Shown here: positions 26,471 through 35,617 of the stretch, one piece after another
Layout: each line of letters begins with the position of its first letter
How positions within the stretch are numbered: position 1 is the stretch's first letter
Source of the DNA: Neorhizobium sp. JUb45
GTDB lineage: Bacteria; Pseudomonadota; Alphaproteobacteria; Rhizobiales; Rhizobiaceae
Assembly: GCF_004343585.1 (NCBI RefSeq)
Contig: NZ_SLYW01000013.1
Coordinates: 1-64,000, forward strand
Direction of reading: 5' to 3'
Length of the DNA stretch: 64,000 nt
The notes under the pieces: model-generated
The model's input: only the letters and a program-made list of their open reading frames with translations
What the model was told of the DNA's origin: nothing
Databases searched by the model: none
Program-made: the position numbers and the translations under genes

Positions 26471-27370
26471 ATGACCGATCCGATTGCTGAAGTCGTTTCC
26501 CTGCTGAAACCACGCCCATCCATATGCAAACTGGTGACGGCCGGGGGGGCGTGGCTTGTCGAGCGCAAGGAGCTTGGCAGCCCGTTTTATTGCGCGCTGG
26601 TAGAAGGTCGCTGCCTGATCACCATCAGCGGCCGCGAGCCGATACTGCTTACCACAGGCGATTTTGTTCTGGTCCCGGAGATTTTCTCGTTCACGATGAG
26701 CAGTCTGGACCCGCCGCCGCGCGGAACACCTGCACAGCGCCTTGAAACCAGTCCCGGCGTGTTTCGGCTGGGCGATCCCGATGCATCTGCAGATGTCCGG
26801 GCAATGGTCGGACATTGCACCTTCGGCTCCGATGACAAAGCCCTTCTCGTGTCGCTCCTGCCGCAAATCATCCATCTTCGTGGCGAGGACCGACTGTCGA
26901 GACTGGTCGAGATGATAAACGACGAGACCCGGCACGAACGCACTGCCCGCGAAATCGTGCTGACCAGACTGCTCGAGGTCTTGTTGATCGAGGCATTGCG
27001 ATCGACCGGTGGCACCGCAGGGCCTCCCGGCCTTCTGCGCGGCATGGCCGATCCACAACTGGCGCCGACATTGCGTCGCATACACGAGGATCCCAGCCAC
27101 GCGATGAGCGTGGAGAGCCTTGCCGAGGATGCCGCGATGTCGCGCTCGTCCTTTTTTCAGCGTTTCCGCCGGGAGGTTGGCGTCGCCCCCATGGAATATT
27201 CGACCAGTTGGCGGATGGCGCTGGCGAAACAGCTGCTGCGCGACGACGTCGCAACCGCTGAGGTCGCAAGGCGTGTCGGCTATGGCTCGGCGAGTGCCTT
27301 CAGCGTGGCATTCAGGCGGCACGTCGGCACCTCTCCCGGCGCCTATTGCCGCGCGAATTTCGCCGGATAA
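26471..27370 (+). CDS. AraC-family regulator with N-terminal cupin
   Basis: A 299-residue regulator. The N-terminal half (ERKELGSPFYCALVEGRCLITI...FVLVPEIFSFTM) is the cupin effector domain of the AraC_binding_2 type. The C-terminal 100 residues hold two HTH motifs (SVESLAEDAAMSRSSFFQRFRREVG and ATAEVARRVGYGSASAFSVAFRRHVGTSPGAY). It is divergent from the SDR/hydrolase pair, its probable targets. Confidence 0.9.
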   Translation: MTDPIAEVVSLLKPRPSICKLVTAGGAWLVERKELGSPFYCALVEGRCLITISGREPILLTTGDFVLVPEIFSFTMSSLDPPPRGTPAQRLETSPGVFRLGDPDASADVRAMVGHCTFGSDDKALLVSLLPQIIHLRGEDRLSRLVEMINDETRHERTAREIVLTRLLEVLLIEALRSTGGTAGPPGLLRGMADPQLAPTLRRIHEDPSHAMSVESLAEDAAMSRSSFFQRFRREVGVAPMEYSTSWRMALAKQLLRDDVATAEVARRVGYGSASAFSVAFRRHVGTSPGAYCRANFAG

Positions 27371-27491
27371 CAAAGACAACTGCCGACACTCGTATTTCGG
27401 CAAACCGTCCAATCAGGTCCCTCACCGCCTGAACCACCGAATGTGTGTGTTGCGGCTGCCGACAGACACGCAGTCCATCATCTCACTGCAT

Positions 27492-28277
27492 CTACGATGC
27501 CAGGTGAGGTTCTTTCACATAGACCGGATACCTGCCCTTGGCGGCCGAGGTAATGGCGGTATCGATTTCCAAGGCGATCGCCGGATTTTCGGGTGATGTC
27601 GAAGCGATTTCGAAGCCGTCGGCATCGACGGTGAAACCGCCGCCTCCGAAGACCAGACTGCTTCCGGAGCGATTTCCGGCGCGGTTGGAACTGACAATAC
27701 AGGCACCGCTCGCAATGCCAGCCATGCTCGCCGCAGTCTTCCATAAACGATGATCCGTGCCGGTTGCTCGCGGCACGGCGATCAGGTCGGCCCCAAGCTT
27801 GCCAAGGTGGCGTGCTTTTTCCACGAACATCAGTTCCGTGCAAAGCAAAACACCGACCGTGAGCCCTGCGACTTTGACCACATCAAAACCGGGACGCTGA
27901 AGCTCGAACCACGCCTCTTCCTCCCACCCTGGTTCAGATGGAAAATAGTGCTTCTGGTGAGTGAATTCGTAACGACCCTCCGTCAGCACGAACCCCTCGT
28001 TCACCAAGCGATTGCCGGACAACACAGGACGCGATGAGATAACCGCCGCGACCGGAAGGCGCGACAGACTGTCCAAAGCGCGCTCGTGAAGTGACGCCCA
28101 TTCTCGAGCAGCATCAATGTCGAAAGGCCGCTTTGTCGGTTGCCAAAAACCGAATGGCATTTCATTCGTGACAAGAATGTCATTCCTTGCGTCGACGAGG
28201 TGCCCGGCAATCTCCTCCCAGTCCGCCTCGCCCGGCAACAGTCCTTCCGGCCATTCCACCGACCATGCCTTAACCAT
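27492..28277 (-). CDS. Carbon-nitrogen hydrolase (nitrilase superfamily)
   Basis: About 261 residues with the nitrilase triad E39 (VTNEMPFGFW), K109 (EFTHQKHYFP) and C146 (GVLLCTELM). The motif around the cysteine fits an aliphatic amidase or carbamoylase branch rather than true nitrilases, but the substrate cannot be read. The ATG at 28277 is chosen; one ten codons upstream is also possible. It stands alone, convergent with the AraC gene at 26471. Confidence 0.82.
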   Translation of the reverse strand: MVKAWSVEWPEGLLPGEADWEEIAGHLVDARNDILVTNEMPFGFWQPTKRPFDIDAAREWASLHERALDSLSRLPVAAVISSRPVLSGNRLVNEGFVLTEGRYEFTHQKHYFPSEPGWEEEAWFELQRPGFDVVKVAGLTVGVLLCTELMFVEKARHLGKLGADLIAVPRATGTDHRLWKTAASMAGIASGACIVSSNRAGNRSGSSLVFGGGGFTVDADGFEIASTSPENPAIALEIDTAITSAAKGRYPVYVKEPHLAS

Positions 28278-28389
28278 CCGCCGCACCTTATGCTTTTGGT
28301 TGAACACGTGAGCTCAATTCACCGCCGCGGCAGAAGGAGCCGCGGCACATTTTATCACGCGCGCTTTCGAGCAATATATCAAACCGCAA

Positions 28390-29130
28390 TCACGCAAGGG
28401 CGCCGCCGTCCACCGTCAGGATCGTCCCGTTGATCTGCCGGGCAGCAGGCGTCGCGAGGAACGCAACTGCAGCGGCAACATCTTCCGGCTGGCCAAAACG
28501 ACCAAGAGGGATCAGGCTGCGCTGGAAATCAGCAAACTCGCTTGTTTCTGGATTGGCATCGGTATTCGTCGAGCCCGGCTGGACGAGATTGACCGTTATA
28601 TCACGCGGCCCCAGTTCGCGCGCCAGACCGCGGTTGAACGCCTGCAGCGCGGCTTTGGTCATGTAATAGACCGTGCTGCCTTCACCCACGTTGCGGTCTG
28701 CACCCGCCGAGCCGATGGTTATGATGCGACCACCTTCCTTGAGGTGCGGAATGGCAGCCTTGGACGCAAGCACCGGCCCACGCACGTTGACCGCAAACAG
28801 CGCGTCGAAGTCGTCGACATTGAAGTCGGCTATGGTGTTGTATCGCGCAATCGCGGCATTGTTGACCAGAATATCTAGGCTACCCAAGGCGCGGACAGCT
28901 TCGTCTACGGATCGCTTGATCGCGTCCGGATCGGCACTGTCAGCCTGGATCGCCACGGCCTTGCCTCCACTTTCTTCGATTGTCCGAACAAGTTGCCGCG
29001 CGCTGTCGCCAGACCGGTCATAGGTAATCGCGACATTCGCACCCTTTTCAGCCAGTGCGCGCGCGATTGCTGCTCCGATGCCGCGCGATCCGCCTGTCAC
29101 CAACGCGCTCTTTCCTGCAAGTTCCTGCAT
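28390..29130 (-). CDS. SDR-family oxidoreductase (FabG-like)
   Basis: A 246-residue classical SDR with TGGSRGIGAAIARALAEKGA, NNAAIARYN, YYMTK as the catalytic Tyr-Lys block, and a C-terminal NGTILTVDGG. The TYDRSGDSARQLV stretch after the second strand suggests NADP preference. It is divergent from the AraC gene at 29311 with 180 bases between; that regulator probably controls it. Confidence 0.9.
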   Translation of the reverse strand: MQELAGKSALVTGGSRGIGAAIARALAEKGANVAITYDRSGDSARQLVRTIEESGGKAVAIQADSADPDAIKRSVDEAVRALGSLDILVNNAAIARYNTIADFNVDDFDALFAVNVRGPVLASKAAIPHLKEGGRIITIGSAGADRNVGEGSTVYYMTKAALQAFNRGLARELGPRDITVNLVQPGSTNTDANPETSEFADFQRSLIPLGRFGQPEDVAAAVAFLATPAARQINGTILTVDGGALA

Positions 29131-29310
29131 GATCCAAACCCTTTCAAGCTGATGTGACCCTGATGTCGCTCGGAAGCCTGTTGCTGCCGACGCCGATGAT
29201 CCGGGCCGTTTCTGTCATTGAACATGAAGGTAGGGAGGCACGCGGGAGGTCACATTCCCGATTTGCCCAAAGACTTGCCTGATCCTTCCAAACGCACTAC
29301 CTGATCAGAT

Positions 29311-30192
29311 ATGAGAGAGACTGCGAACCCGACAGATATCCTCCTCAAGGACGTGGCGCCCTTCACCGGTGGAGACAGGAGGCTGACCGGCATTCCCACT
29401 CCGGTTCCGCGCCTGACAGTCTGGACCAGCACGGTCGACACGCCACCGATCTCGGCAGTGTTCGAACCCATGTTCTATGCTGTTTTACGCGGCACCAAGG
29501 TGTTGACCATGGGTGCCAATCGCTTCGAGCTTCTGGCGGGAAACTGCGCTGCCTCATCCTTCGGCTTACCCTACAGTCATCAACTGGCAGGCGCGAAGAC
29601 CGACCTCCCTTATGTCGGTGTCAGTCTCCATATTGATGTCGACCTGCTCACTCGAGTCATGCTCGATATGCCCAAACGCCACAATCGCTGGACATGTGCG
29701 GTAGCGGCCGGCGACCTGAGCGGTCAGATCGGCGAAACATTCGGACGCCTTGTCGGGCTTGTAAACACACCCGACGACATCAGCGCGCTGGCACCGCATT
29801 ACGAATTCGAGCTTTATTACCGTCTGCTGCAAGGCTCCATGGGCGATACGCTCAGTCAGGTCAACCAGCGCAACGGGCGGTTCCAGCAGCTTAAGGCCGC
29901 AGCGGACTGGCTTGCGAACAATTACCGCGAGGCCGTCGTCATTCCCGATTTGGCGGCCTCATCCGGCATGAGCGTCACCTCGTTTCACCGGCACTTCAAG
30001 GACGTGACGGGATTCAGCCCGCTCGCCTTTCAGCGCCAGATGCGTTTGCTGGAGGCGCGAAAGCTTCTTGCCGCCGGAAACACCAACGTATCGTATGTGG
30101 CATATGAGGTGGGCTACGCAAGCCCATCGCAATTCAGCCGAGAGTACAAGAACGTGTTCGGCAGTGCTCCGGTAACCGACCTGCAACGCTGA
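29311..30192 (+). CDS. AraC-family regulator (AraC_N type)
   Basis: A 293-residue regulator with the N-terminal AraC_N effector domain (FEPMFYAVLRGTKVLTMG, ASSFGLPYSHQL, LDMPKRHNRWTCAV) and a C-terminal pair of HTH motifs (VVIPDLAASSGMSVTSFHRHFKDVTGFSPLAFQRQMRL and NVSYVAYEVGYASPSQFSREYKNVFG). It is divergent from an SDR, a common pairing for this subfamily. A decayed partial copy of its central region lies at 19405-19665. Confidence 0.9.
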   Translation: MRETANPTDILLKDVAPFTGGDRRLTGIPTPVPRLTVWTSTVDTPPISAVFEPMFYAVLRGTKVLTMGANRFELLAGNCAASSFGLPYSHQLAGAKTDLPYVGVSLHIDVDLLTRVMLDMPKRHNRWTCAVAAGDLSGQIGETFGRLVGLVNTPDDISALAPHYEFELYYRLLQGSMGDTLSQVNQRNGRFQQLKAAADWLANNYREAVVIPDLAASSGMSVTSFHRHFKDVTGFSPLAFQRQMRLLEARKLLAAGNTNVSYVAYEVGYASPSQFSREYKNVFGSAPVTDLQR

Positions 30193-30268
30193 CCCTTGGC
30201 AACGCCGCTGAGCTCAGCTGTTAAGGACTTATACTTCAGCGAATGCGTCGTGCGCGATGCGGCATCAG

Positions 30269-30610
30269 TCACCTTGGTGGGTAGGGTTCGATATCGGCCG
30301 ACCAATATTCTTTGGCAATACCTTGGCTGTTGCGGATGACATGGTAGGCGATATCCGGATCGCCTCCTTCAAAAGTCTCCGGGTTCGCGCCGCATATCAG
30401 GCAATACATGCGCTGATGAACGACGCTCGCAAAATATTGCGGCGGCGGAGTGGTTTCTTCCTGCCCAATTGCTTTCATCTCGTCAGCAGCCTGACGGCTG
30501 GCCTCTTCCAAAGCGCGGGAGACGGCAGCCGCCAGTGCTTCGTCCGCACGTCCGATAATATCGGCGATCTGCCTTTGTGCCGGCGTGAGAACAGGACATT
30601 CCTCTGTCAT
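30269..30610 (-). CDS. Small protein of an unrecognised family with a CGANPETF motif
   Basis: A 113-residue soluble protein with no signal peptide or membrane segment. After a helical N-terminal half rich in Ala and Glu it carries YCLICGANPETFEGGDPDIAYHVIR. Most of its length aligns with the first 90 residues of the neighbouring protein at 30651-31223 (shared skeleton AD-x-ALxA, TPxxYFA, CGAxPETxxGGDPxxA). A GAGG element precedes the start, 40 bases after the neighbour's stop, so the two form an operon. I do not recognise the family. Confidence 0.65.
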   Translation of the reverse strand: MTEECPVLTPAQRQIADIIGRADEALAAAVSRALEEASRQAADEMKAIGQEETTPPPQYFASVVHQRMYCLICGANPETFEGGDPDIAYHVIRNSQGIAKEYWSADIEPYPPR

Positions 30611-30650
30611 CGTGTTACCTCATGTGAAGCTGATTTTTTCATGTCTGCCG

Positions 30651-31223
30651 TCATCGCGATTGCCTTGGCACGACAGTGAGAAGCGACATGTATCGGCGGG
30701 CATTCTCTGTGAATTCGCGATCCGTGTCCGAGACATTTTCGAGCGCCGCATGGCGCGCTTCTACAGCCGCCTCCATTCGATCAGCGATTTGCGGATCCGA
30801 AGCACGTGCATGGTCCACCAGGATGCTGATTGCGGTTTTCAGCGCAAAATTCCGCGCGGAAAGTATCAACTCCCGCCGTTCGGATTCATCTTTTTCAATG
30901 TCCTCCCGCCGGTCCTTCCTTTTCCGATTTTCGCCAGAACGTCCAAGCTCTCTCTCCCAACGACGAGCGATGCTGCGGCCGACGTAAAGCATTTTCCATG
31001 CGGTTTCAGGATCGCCCCCGGCATAGGTTTCGGGGTCGGCGCCGCATAGCCGCAGAAAAAGGTGGCGAAGGACGCCTTCTGCAAAGTAGTCATGCGGTGT
31101 TCTAACCAGGCCAAGCGATTGAAGCTCATGCCCCGCGGCATTCACGGCCCGATCGATCGCTTCGTTTACGTCTGCCCATAGCGCCGCGTCGGCTTCCTTC
31201 ATCAATTGATTCATTTCCTGCAT
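30651..31223 (-). CDS. Protein of the same unrecognised family, with C-terminal charged extension
   Basis: A 190-residue protein starting MQEMNQLMKEADAALW; the ATG at 31223 follows a strong AGGAGG at ideal distance. Residues about 10-95 are paralogous to the smaller neighbour and carry LRLCGADPETYAGGDPETAWKML; the rest is a highly charged, probably coiled-coil tail (KRKDRREDIEKDESERRE and onward). The frame remains open upstream into a LysR N-terminal fragment, so a fused 307-residue LysR-like product starting at 31574 is also possible. Function unknown. Confidence 0.65.
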   Translation of the reverse strand: MQEMNQLMKEADAALWADVNEAIDRAVNAAGHELQSLGLVRTPHDYFAEGVLRHLFLRLCGADPETYAGGDPETAWKMLYVGRSIARRWERELGRSGENRKRKDRREDIEKDESERRELILSARNFALKTAISILVDHARASDPQIADRMEAAVEARHAALENVSDTDREFTENARRYMSLLTVVPRQSR

Positions 31224-31313
31224 ATTATCCTCCTGCTCCGGCATCCCCCCTTGCCCGACCATATGTTCAATTTTCAAGCTGTTCGGCACGGCGACCAATG
31301 TGCGCCATTGCCG

Positions 31314-31574
31314 TTCCTCGCCCGGCAATATTGCCTTGCGAGCGACCTCTATCTCTTTGCAGGTTTTTGCGGCGTATTCGCGAAAAGTGACGCCAGCCTC
31401 CGTCAGACTTCCGCCACGGGTGGAGCGGGCAAGGAGCCGGACGCCAAGTTCCGCTTCCAGCCGGGCCAGCCGCCGACTGACCATCGACTTGGAAATCCGC
31501 AATCGTCGCGCTGCAGAGGAAATGCCTCCGGAATCGGCGACTTCGACAAACGTGTGCAGATCTTCGATGTCCAT
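31314..31574 (-). pseudogene. LysR N-terminal domain remnant (effector domain lost)
   Basis: MDIEDLHTFVEVADSGGIS through KAILPGE is an intact LysR winged-helix and linker helix, closely similar to the full-length paralogues at 33615 and 41304. Homology stops at about residue 87, where those proteins continue with the effector domain; here the frame runs on into the leader of the gene at 30651-31223. Either a dead gene, or a source of a DNA-binding fragment that could compete with its paralogues. Confidence 0.7.
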
Positions 31575-31606
31575 TGCTGGCCCCATTGAGCGCGATAGCC
31601 TGGGAT

Positions 31607-32644
31607 CTAGGTGTTTCCTGCTGCCTTGACGATCGGGGCTACTTCCGTGCCCAGAAGTTCGATCGATCTCTTCATCGCTGACGTTTCCAGGGAGGCCGTA
31701 CTCATCTGGAAGGTGATGCGGGCAATGCCGCCGAGTGTTTCGGTCGCCTTTAGCATTTTCTCCGCAACGGTCTTCGGATCCCCGACGAGAAACGCGCCGT
31801 CAGGCCCAGCCATGGCATCGAACTGCTGGCGCGACGGCGGCGACCAGCCGCGTTCGCGCCCGATATTTGTTGTCAGATGCGCCCATCCCGGAAAGAAGGC
31901 GTCCCTGGCGGCGTCATTGCTTTCGCCGACAAAACCCATCGCATGGACACCAACCTTCAATACCTCCGGAGCGTGTCCGGCGCGTCGGCCGGCTTCATGA
32001 TAGAGATCGACCAGCGGACGGAACCGTTCGAAGTTTCCGCCGATGATTGCGACCATCAGCGGCAGGCCAAGTGCACCGGCGCGGGCAAAGGATTGCGGTG
32101 TGCCGCCGACCCCGATCCAGACCGGAAGCTTCTGCTGGTGCGGGCGCGGAAAGACCCCTTGCCCCGCCAATGACGGTCGAAACCGCCCTTTCCAGGTGAC
32201 ATGCGTCGTTTCGCCAAGCTCCAGCAACAGGCCGAGCTTTTCGGCGAAAAGGTCGTCGTAATCGCGCGTATCGAGACCGAACAGGGGATAAGCTTCAACG
32301 AAAGAACCACGACCGACGACAATTTCTGCACGGCCTTTCGAGATCAGGTCAAGCGTTGCGAATTCCTGGAAGACCCGCACAGGATCCGCCGCGCTCAAGA
32401 CGGTGACCGCGCTCGTCAACCTGATCCGTTCGGTCCGGGCCGCCGCGGCAGCCAGGATGACCGCTGGCGCGGAATCAAGAAACTCGCCGCGATGATGCTC
32501 TCCAATGCCGAAGACATCGAGTCCGACGCGATCTGCGGTCACGACCTCCTCTATCAGTTCTGCCATGCGCTCGGTCGCCGATGGCGGTTTGCCTGTGGCT
32601 GGATCCGGAAGGATGGCTGCAAAACTGTCGATACCGATTTCCAT
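31607..32644 (-). CDS. LLM-class flavin-dependent monooxygenase/oxidoreductase
   Basis: A 345-residue luciferase-like protein: MEIGIDSFAAILPDP, FGIGEHHRGEFLDSAPAVILAAAAARTERIRLTSAVTVLS, and GRAEIVVGRGSFVEAYPLFG. These are typical of the group using reduced FMN. The ATG at 32644 follows AAAGGG; longer frames are not LLM-like. It lies downstream of the YcaC-like hydrolase on the same strand, and the two may act together on one nitrogenous or aromatic compound. The 152 bases between them show no gene. Confidence 0.88.
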   Translation of the reverse strand: MEIGIDSFAAILPDPATGKPPSATERMAELIEEVVTADRVGLDVFGIGEHHRGEFLDSAPAVILAAAAARTERIRLTSAVTVLSAADPVRVFQEFATLDLISKGRAEIVVGRGSFVEAYPLFGLDTRDYDDLFAEKLGLLLELGETTHVTWKGRFRPSLAGQGVFPRPHQQKLPVWIGVGGTPQSFARAGALGLPLMVAIIGGNFERFRPLVDLYHEAGRRAGHAPEVLKVGVHAMGFVGESNDAARDAFFPGWAHLTTNIGRERGWSPPSRQQFDAMAGPDGAFLVGDPKTVAEKMLKATETLGGIARITFQMSTASLETSAMKRSIELLGTEVAPIVKAAGNT

Positions 32645-32796
32645 GCATGGCCCTTTGAATGATGGTCGCAATAAGTGTTCATCCACGCCGACGACTGAAG
32701 ATCGCCGGCGCGGCATTGGAACCGGAATGACGGGTTCGCGCGGCAAGAGCACGTGGCGGAAACGCGCTCCTGGAAGCCCGTCAACCGGTCCTGTGT

Positions 32797-33459
32797 TTAG
32801 TGCCCAACGGCATTGGAGGTGGGCACGGGTGTATTCAACAGCTGCTGTTCCCAAAGGTAGGCAATGCCGCTGCCGGCCAAATGATCCTTGAGGAGTTCGA
32901 CGAGAGCGGGAGCCGTCTTTGTCCGACGGTAGTCGCGCTGCCATTCGGCGACGAGTGCAAACCAGGTCATCATGTTGCAGCCCGCCGCGATCATGCGCTG
33001 AATGGCGACCTGATGCGCTTCGAGTGACACACCACCGCAGGCATCGGTAATGACGGTCACATCCCAACCTTCGCCGGCGGCCTGAATTGCCGGCATGGCA
33101 ACGCAGATTTCCGTAAAGAGGCCCGCGATGATCAGCTGCTTGCGCCCGGTGGCTTTGACAGCATCGACAACTTTCTCGTCTTCCCAGGTATTGACCCAGG
33201 TTCGGTCGATCACTTCCTGACCCGGAAAAACATTCGTAATCTGCGGAAAGATGAGGCCACCACGGTCGGCGAGGACACTGGTCAAAACGGTCGGGACATC
33301 AAAGGCTTTGGCCGCTTTCGCGAGGCCCGTGGCATTGTTCACCGCCATGTGCGGATCATGGCTGTTAACATTGGTGAGCTGGTAGGGCTGATGGTCAATC
33401 AGAACGAGAACCGAATCCTCCGGGCGAAGAAGCGAGTCAAGGCCATTGCGGAACGTCAT
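32797..33459 (-). CDS. YcaC-like isochorismatase-family hydrolase
   Basis: A 220-residue cysteine hydrolase of the isochorismatase fold with the D-K-C triad D22 (LVLIDHQPYQ), K107 (GRKQLII) and C119 (AGLFTEICVAMPA). The wording TDACGGVSLEAHQVAIQRMIAAGCNMMTWF is close to E. coli YcaC, whose substrate is unknown. The ATG at 33459 follows GGAGG. It is divergent from the LysR gene starting at 33615, which probably controls it. Confidence 0.88.
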   Translation of the reverse strand: MTFRNGLDSLLRPEDSVLVLIDHQPYQLTNVNSHDPHMAVNNATGLAKAAKAFDVPTVLTSVLADRGGLIFPQITNVFPGQEVIDRTWVNTWEDEKVVDAVKATGRKQLIIAGLFTEICVAMPAIQAAGEGWDVTVITDACGGVSLEAHQVAIQRMIAAGCNMMTWFALVAEWQRDYRRTKTAPALVELLKDHLAGSGIAYLWEQQLLNTPVPTSNAVGH

Positions 33460-33614
33460 CAATAAATCCTCCATTGTCATTTCGTCAAAATGATTGATTT
33501 GCCAGAGGCAGCAGCTGACAGCTGAGCTGCGGGCACACAAAGACTGTCATCCCGGCTCGCAATGCGGTAGTGCTCGTCCATGTTGTGCTGTGTTGCAAAA
33601 TAGGGAACGCCAGC

Positions 33615-34499
33615 TTGGACACCGAAGACTTGCGGACATTTGTCGAAGTGGCAGATGCCGGCGGCGTTTCGGCTGCCGCGTCGCGGCTCGGCATATCGAA
33701 ATCCATGGTCAGCCGTCGACTGGCCCGGCTTGAGGCGGAGCTTGGCGTCCAGCTTTTGGCAAGGACCACCCGCGGCGCCTCGCTGACTGAGGCTGGAACA
33801 ACATTCCGGGATTATGCGGCAAGGATCAGCGGCGAAATCGAGAGCGCCAAAGAGATCCTTCTGCCCGCAGGTGAGTTAAGCGGACGCCTGCGTATTTCCG
33901 CTCCTCTGTCATTCGGGCCGACCCATCTCGCGCCGGTAATTGCAACAATGGCGCAACGCTATCCGCTGCTGCAGGTCCAGACCTGTTACAGTGATCAACT
34001 CGTCGACCTCATCTCGGAAGGCTATGATTGCGCCATAAGGCTGGGACGTCTTCAGGATTCAAACCTGATCGCGAAGCGTATCGGCCCGCTGTTCGGCAGA
34101 CTGGTTGCGAGCCCCGATTATGTGGCCAGGCACGGCGCTCCCGACAGGCCGGAAGACCTCATGAACCATCAGGCACTGATGCAGGGCACGGAGACATGGC
34201 AGTTTCTGGATGGCGAGAAAACAGTGACCGTCAATCCACGCGGCCGCTTCAAGGCTGACAATGCCGTCGCTCTCGTGGCCGCCGCCGTTGCCGGTGTGGG
34301 GATTGCACTGGTTCCCAATGGCGTAACCGAGGAATACGTTGCTTCAGGGGCTCTTTTGACCCTCATGCCCCACCACCCGCCGCCGCCAGCAGGTATCTAT
34401 GTTGTCCGGCCACCGGCACAATATCCGACCAGAAAAGTGCGTGTTCTCACCGACATACTGACCGAGTGTTTTGGTCAGGCCGTCACCCCGGAAAGCTAA
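33615..34499 (+). CDS. LysR-family regulator (paralogue 1, TTG start)
   Basis: A 294-residue LysR protein: LDTEDLRTFVEVADAGGVS, recognition helix SKSMVSRRLARLEAE, effector domain with APLSFGPTHLAPVIA, VASPDYVARHGAP and NPRGRFKADNAVALV. A TTG at 33615 is the start that aligns with its paralogues. The same architecture and wording recur at 41304-42188 and 42243-43136 and, truncated, at 31314-31574. It is divergent from the YcaC-like hydrolase. Confidence 0.88.
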   Translation: MDTEDLRTFVEVADAGGVSAAASRLGISKSMVSRRLARLEAELGVQLLARTTRGASLTEAGTTFRDYAARISGEIESAKEILLPAGELSGRLRISAPLSFGPTHLAPVIATMAQRYPLLQVQTCYSDQLVDLISEGYDCAIRLGRLQDSNLIAKRIGPLFGRLVASPDYVARHGAPDRPEDLMNHQALMQGTETWQFLDGEKTVTVNPRGRFKADNAVALVAAAVAGVGIALVPNGVTEEYVASGALLTLMPHHPPPPAGIYVVRPPAQYPTRKVRVLTDILTECFGQAVTPES

Positions 34500-34655
34500 G
34501 GTCCACGACAAAATCGGCACAGGCTATCGGGCGAACCGATGCCCGACAGCGCACCGTCCTCAATCGTTTCGTCACCCACCACGATGAATGGCAGACTGCA
34601 AGAAATCTCTTCTGTGGAGGGCAATGCCTCACCACGGGCAGCGGGTTTTGTGCGC

Positions 34656-35573
34656 CTATTCGGCAAGGTGTCTTGAATAGAATTGCGCTAAACTCTCGAC
34701 GGCCTGCCCCACATATTCGGGCTTGTAATACATGTCATAATGACCAGCGCCTTCAACAGCCAGGAAGTGCTTCTCGCTTGACGGTGAGCGCTCATAAAGC
34801 CGCTCTCCTGCCTCATATTGTCCGGTCGTCCCGCGACGTCCGCCGACAATCACCTGAAGCGGCTGCACCAGAAGATCGGGCACAAGTCCGAACGCGTCGA
34901 AACTCAGGATATTGCCATAGCTGACGAAGAGCAGGCGGTTCGTGGAGTTCGGGTGACGATACCGCGACTCGCGGTAAAATTTGACCGCTTCGAGCACATC
35001 GGCATCCGTGATCCTCGCTTCTTCGGCATCCTTCAAACTGTCCGGTATCCACGGATCCCGGCGCGCAGTGCTGCCACGGGCTTCCGCTGTTCGTTGGGCT
35101 GCGACATCCGCCAGAGTTTGGCGATAATCCGGAAGCAATCGTCGCAACGCCTCACCGATATCGTTTGCAACGACCGTTCCAACCGCCTTGAACCGCCGCT
35201 CCGTGAGGGCCGCATTGATGGCATAGCCACCACCAGCACAGATGCCCAAAAGGCCAATGCGTTCTTCGCCCACATAAGGCAGGGTCATGAGATAATCGAC
35301 GGCGCAACGAACATCTTCAACGCGGGCAGCCGGGTCCTCGAGATCTCTGGGCTCACCACCGCTTTCGCCCTGATATGAAGGATCGAATGTGAGGGCGAGA
35401 TAGCCCTTCGCCGCGAGCCTTTCGGCGTAAATCGCGCCGATCTGCTCCTTGACGCTGCTGCCGGGGGTGACGAGTACAAGAGCCGGATAGGCTCGGCTTT
35501 CATTGAAACGGGGAGGCAGATGTAGATTGCCGACAACTTCGATATCTCTGCTCCTGAACGAAATGCGTTTCAT
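34656..35573 (-). CDS. Alpha/beta hydrolase, dienelactone-hydrolase-like (YcjY-type)
   Basis: A 305-residue alpha/beta hydrolase with the nucleophile elbow LLGICAGGGYAIN, where cysteine takes the usual serine place, as in dienelactone hydrolases. It also has TFDPSYQGESGGEPRDLEDP (a hallmark of YcjY-like proteins) and a C-terminal histidine in VEGAGHYDMYYKP. Probably an esterase or C-C hydrolase. It is 44 bases downstream of the quinone oxidoreductase gene on the same strand, so they are likely co-transcribed. Confidence 0.85.
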   Translation of the reverse strand: MKRISFRSRDIEVVGNLHLPPRFNESRAYPALVLVTPGSSVKEQIGAIYAERLAAKGYLALTFDPSYQGESGGEPRDLEDPAARVEDVRCAVDYLMTLPYVGEERIGLLGICAGGGYAINAALTERRFKAVGTVVANDIGEALRRLLPDYRQTLADVAAQRTAEARGSTARRDPWIPDSLKDAEEARITDADVLEAVKFYRESRYRHPNSTNRLLFVSYGNILSFDAFGLVPDLLVQPLQVIVGGRRGTTGQYEAGERLYERSPSSEKHFLAVEGAGHYDMYYKPEYVGQAVESLAQFYSRHLAE

Positions 35574-35617
35574 GTCGCTTGCCCTCCTATCCTCGAATGG
35601 TTTTCAGCATCCCAACG

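Noticed and set aside
31224-31313. Counting the LysR fragment and CGADPET protein as one ordinary LysR gene
   Set aside because: The C-terminal part has none of the LysR effector-domain blocks present in the neighbouring paralogues, and a strong ribosome site marks an internal start.
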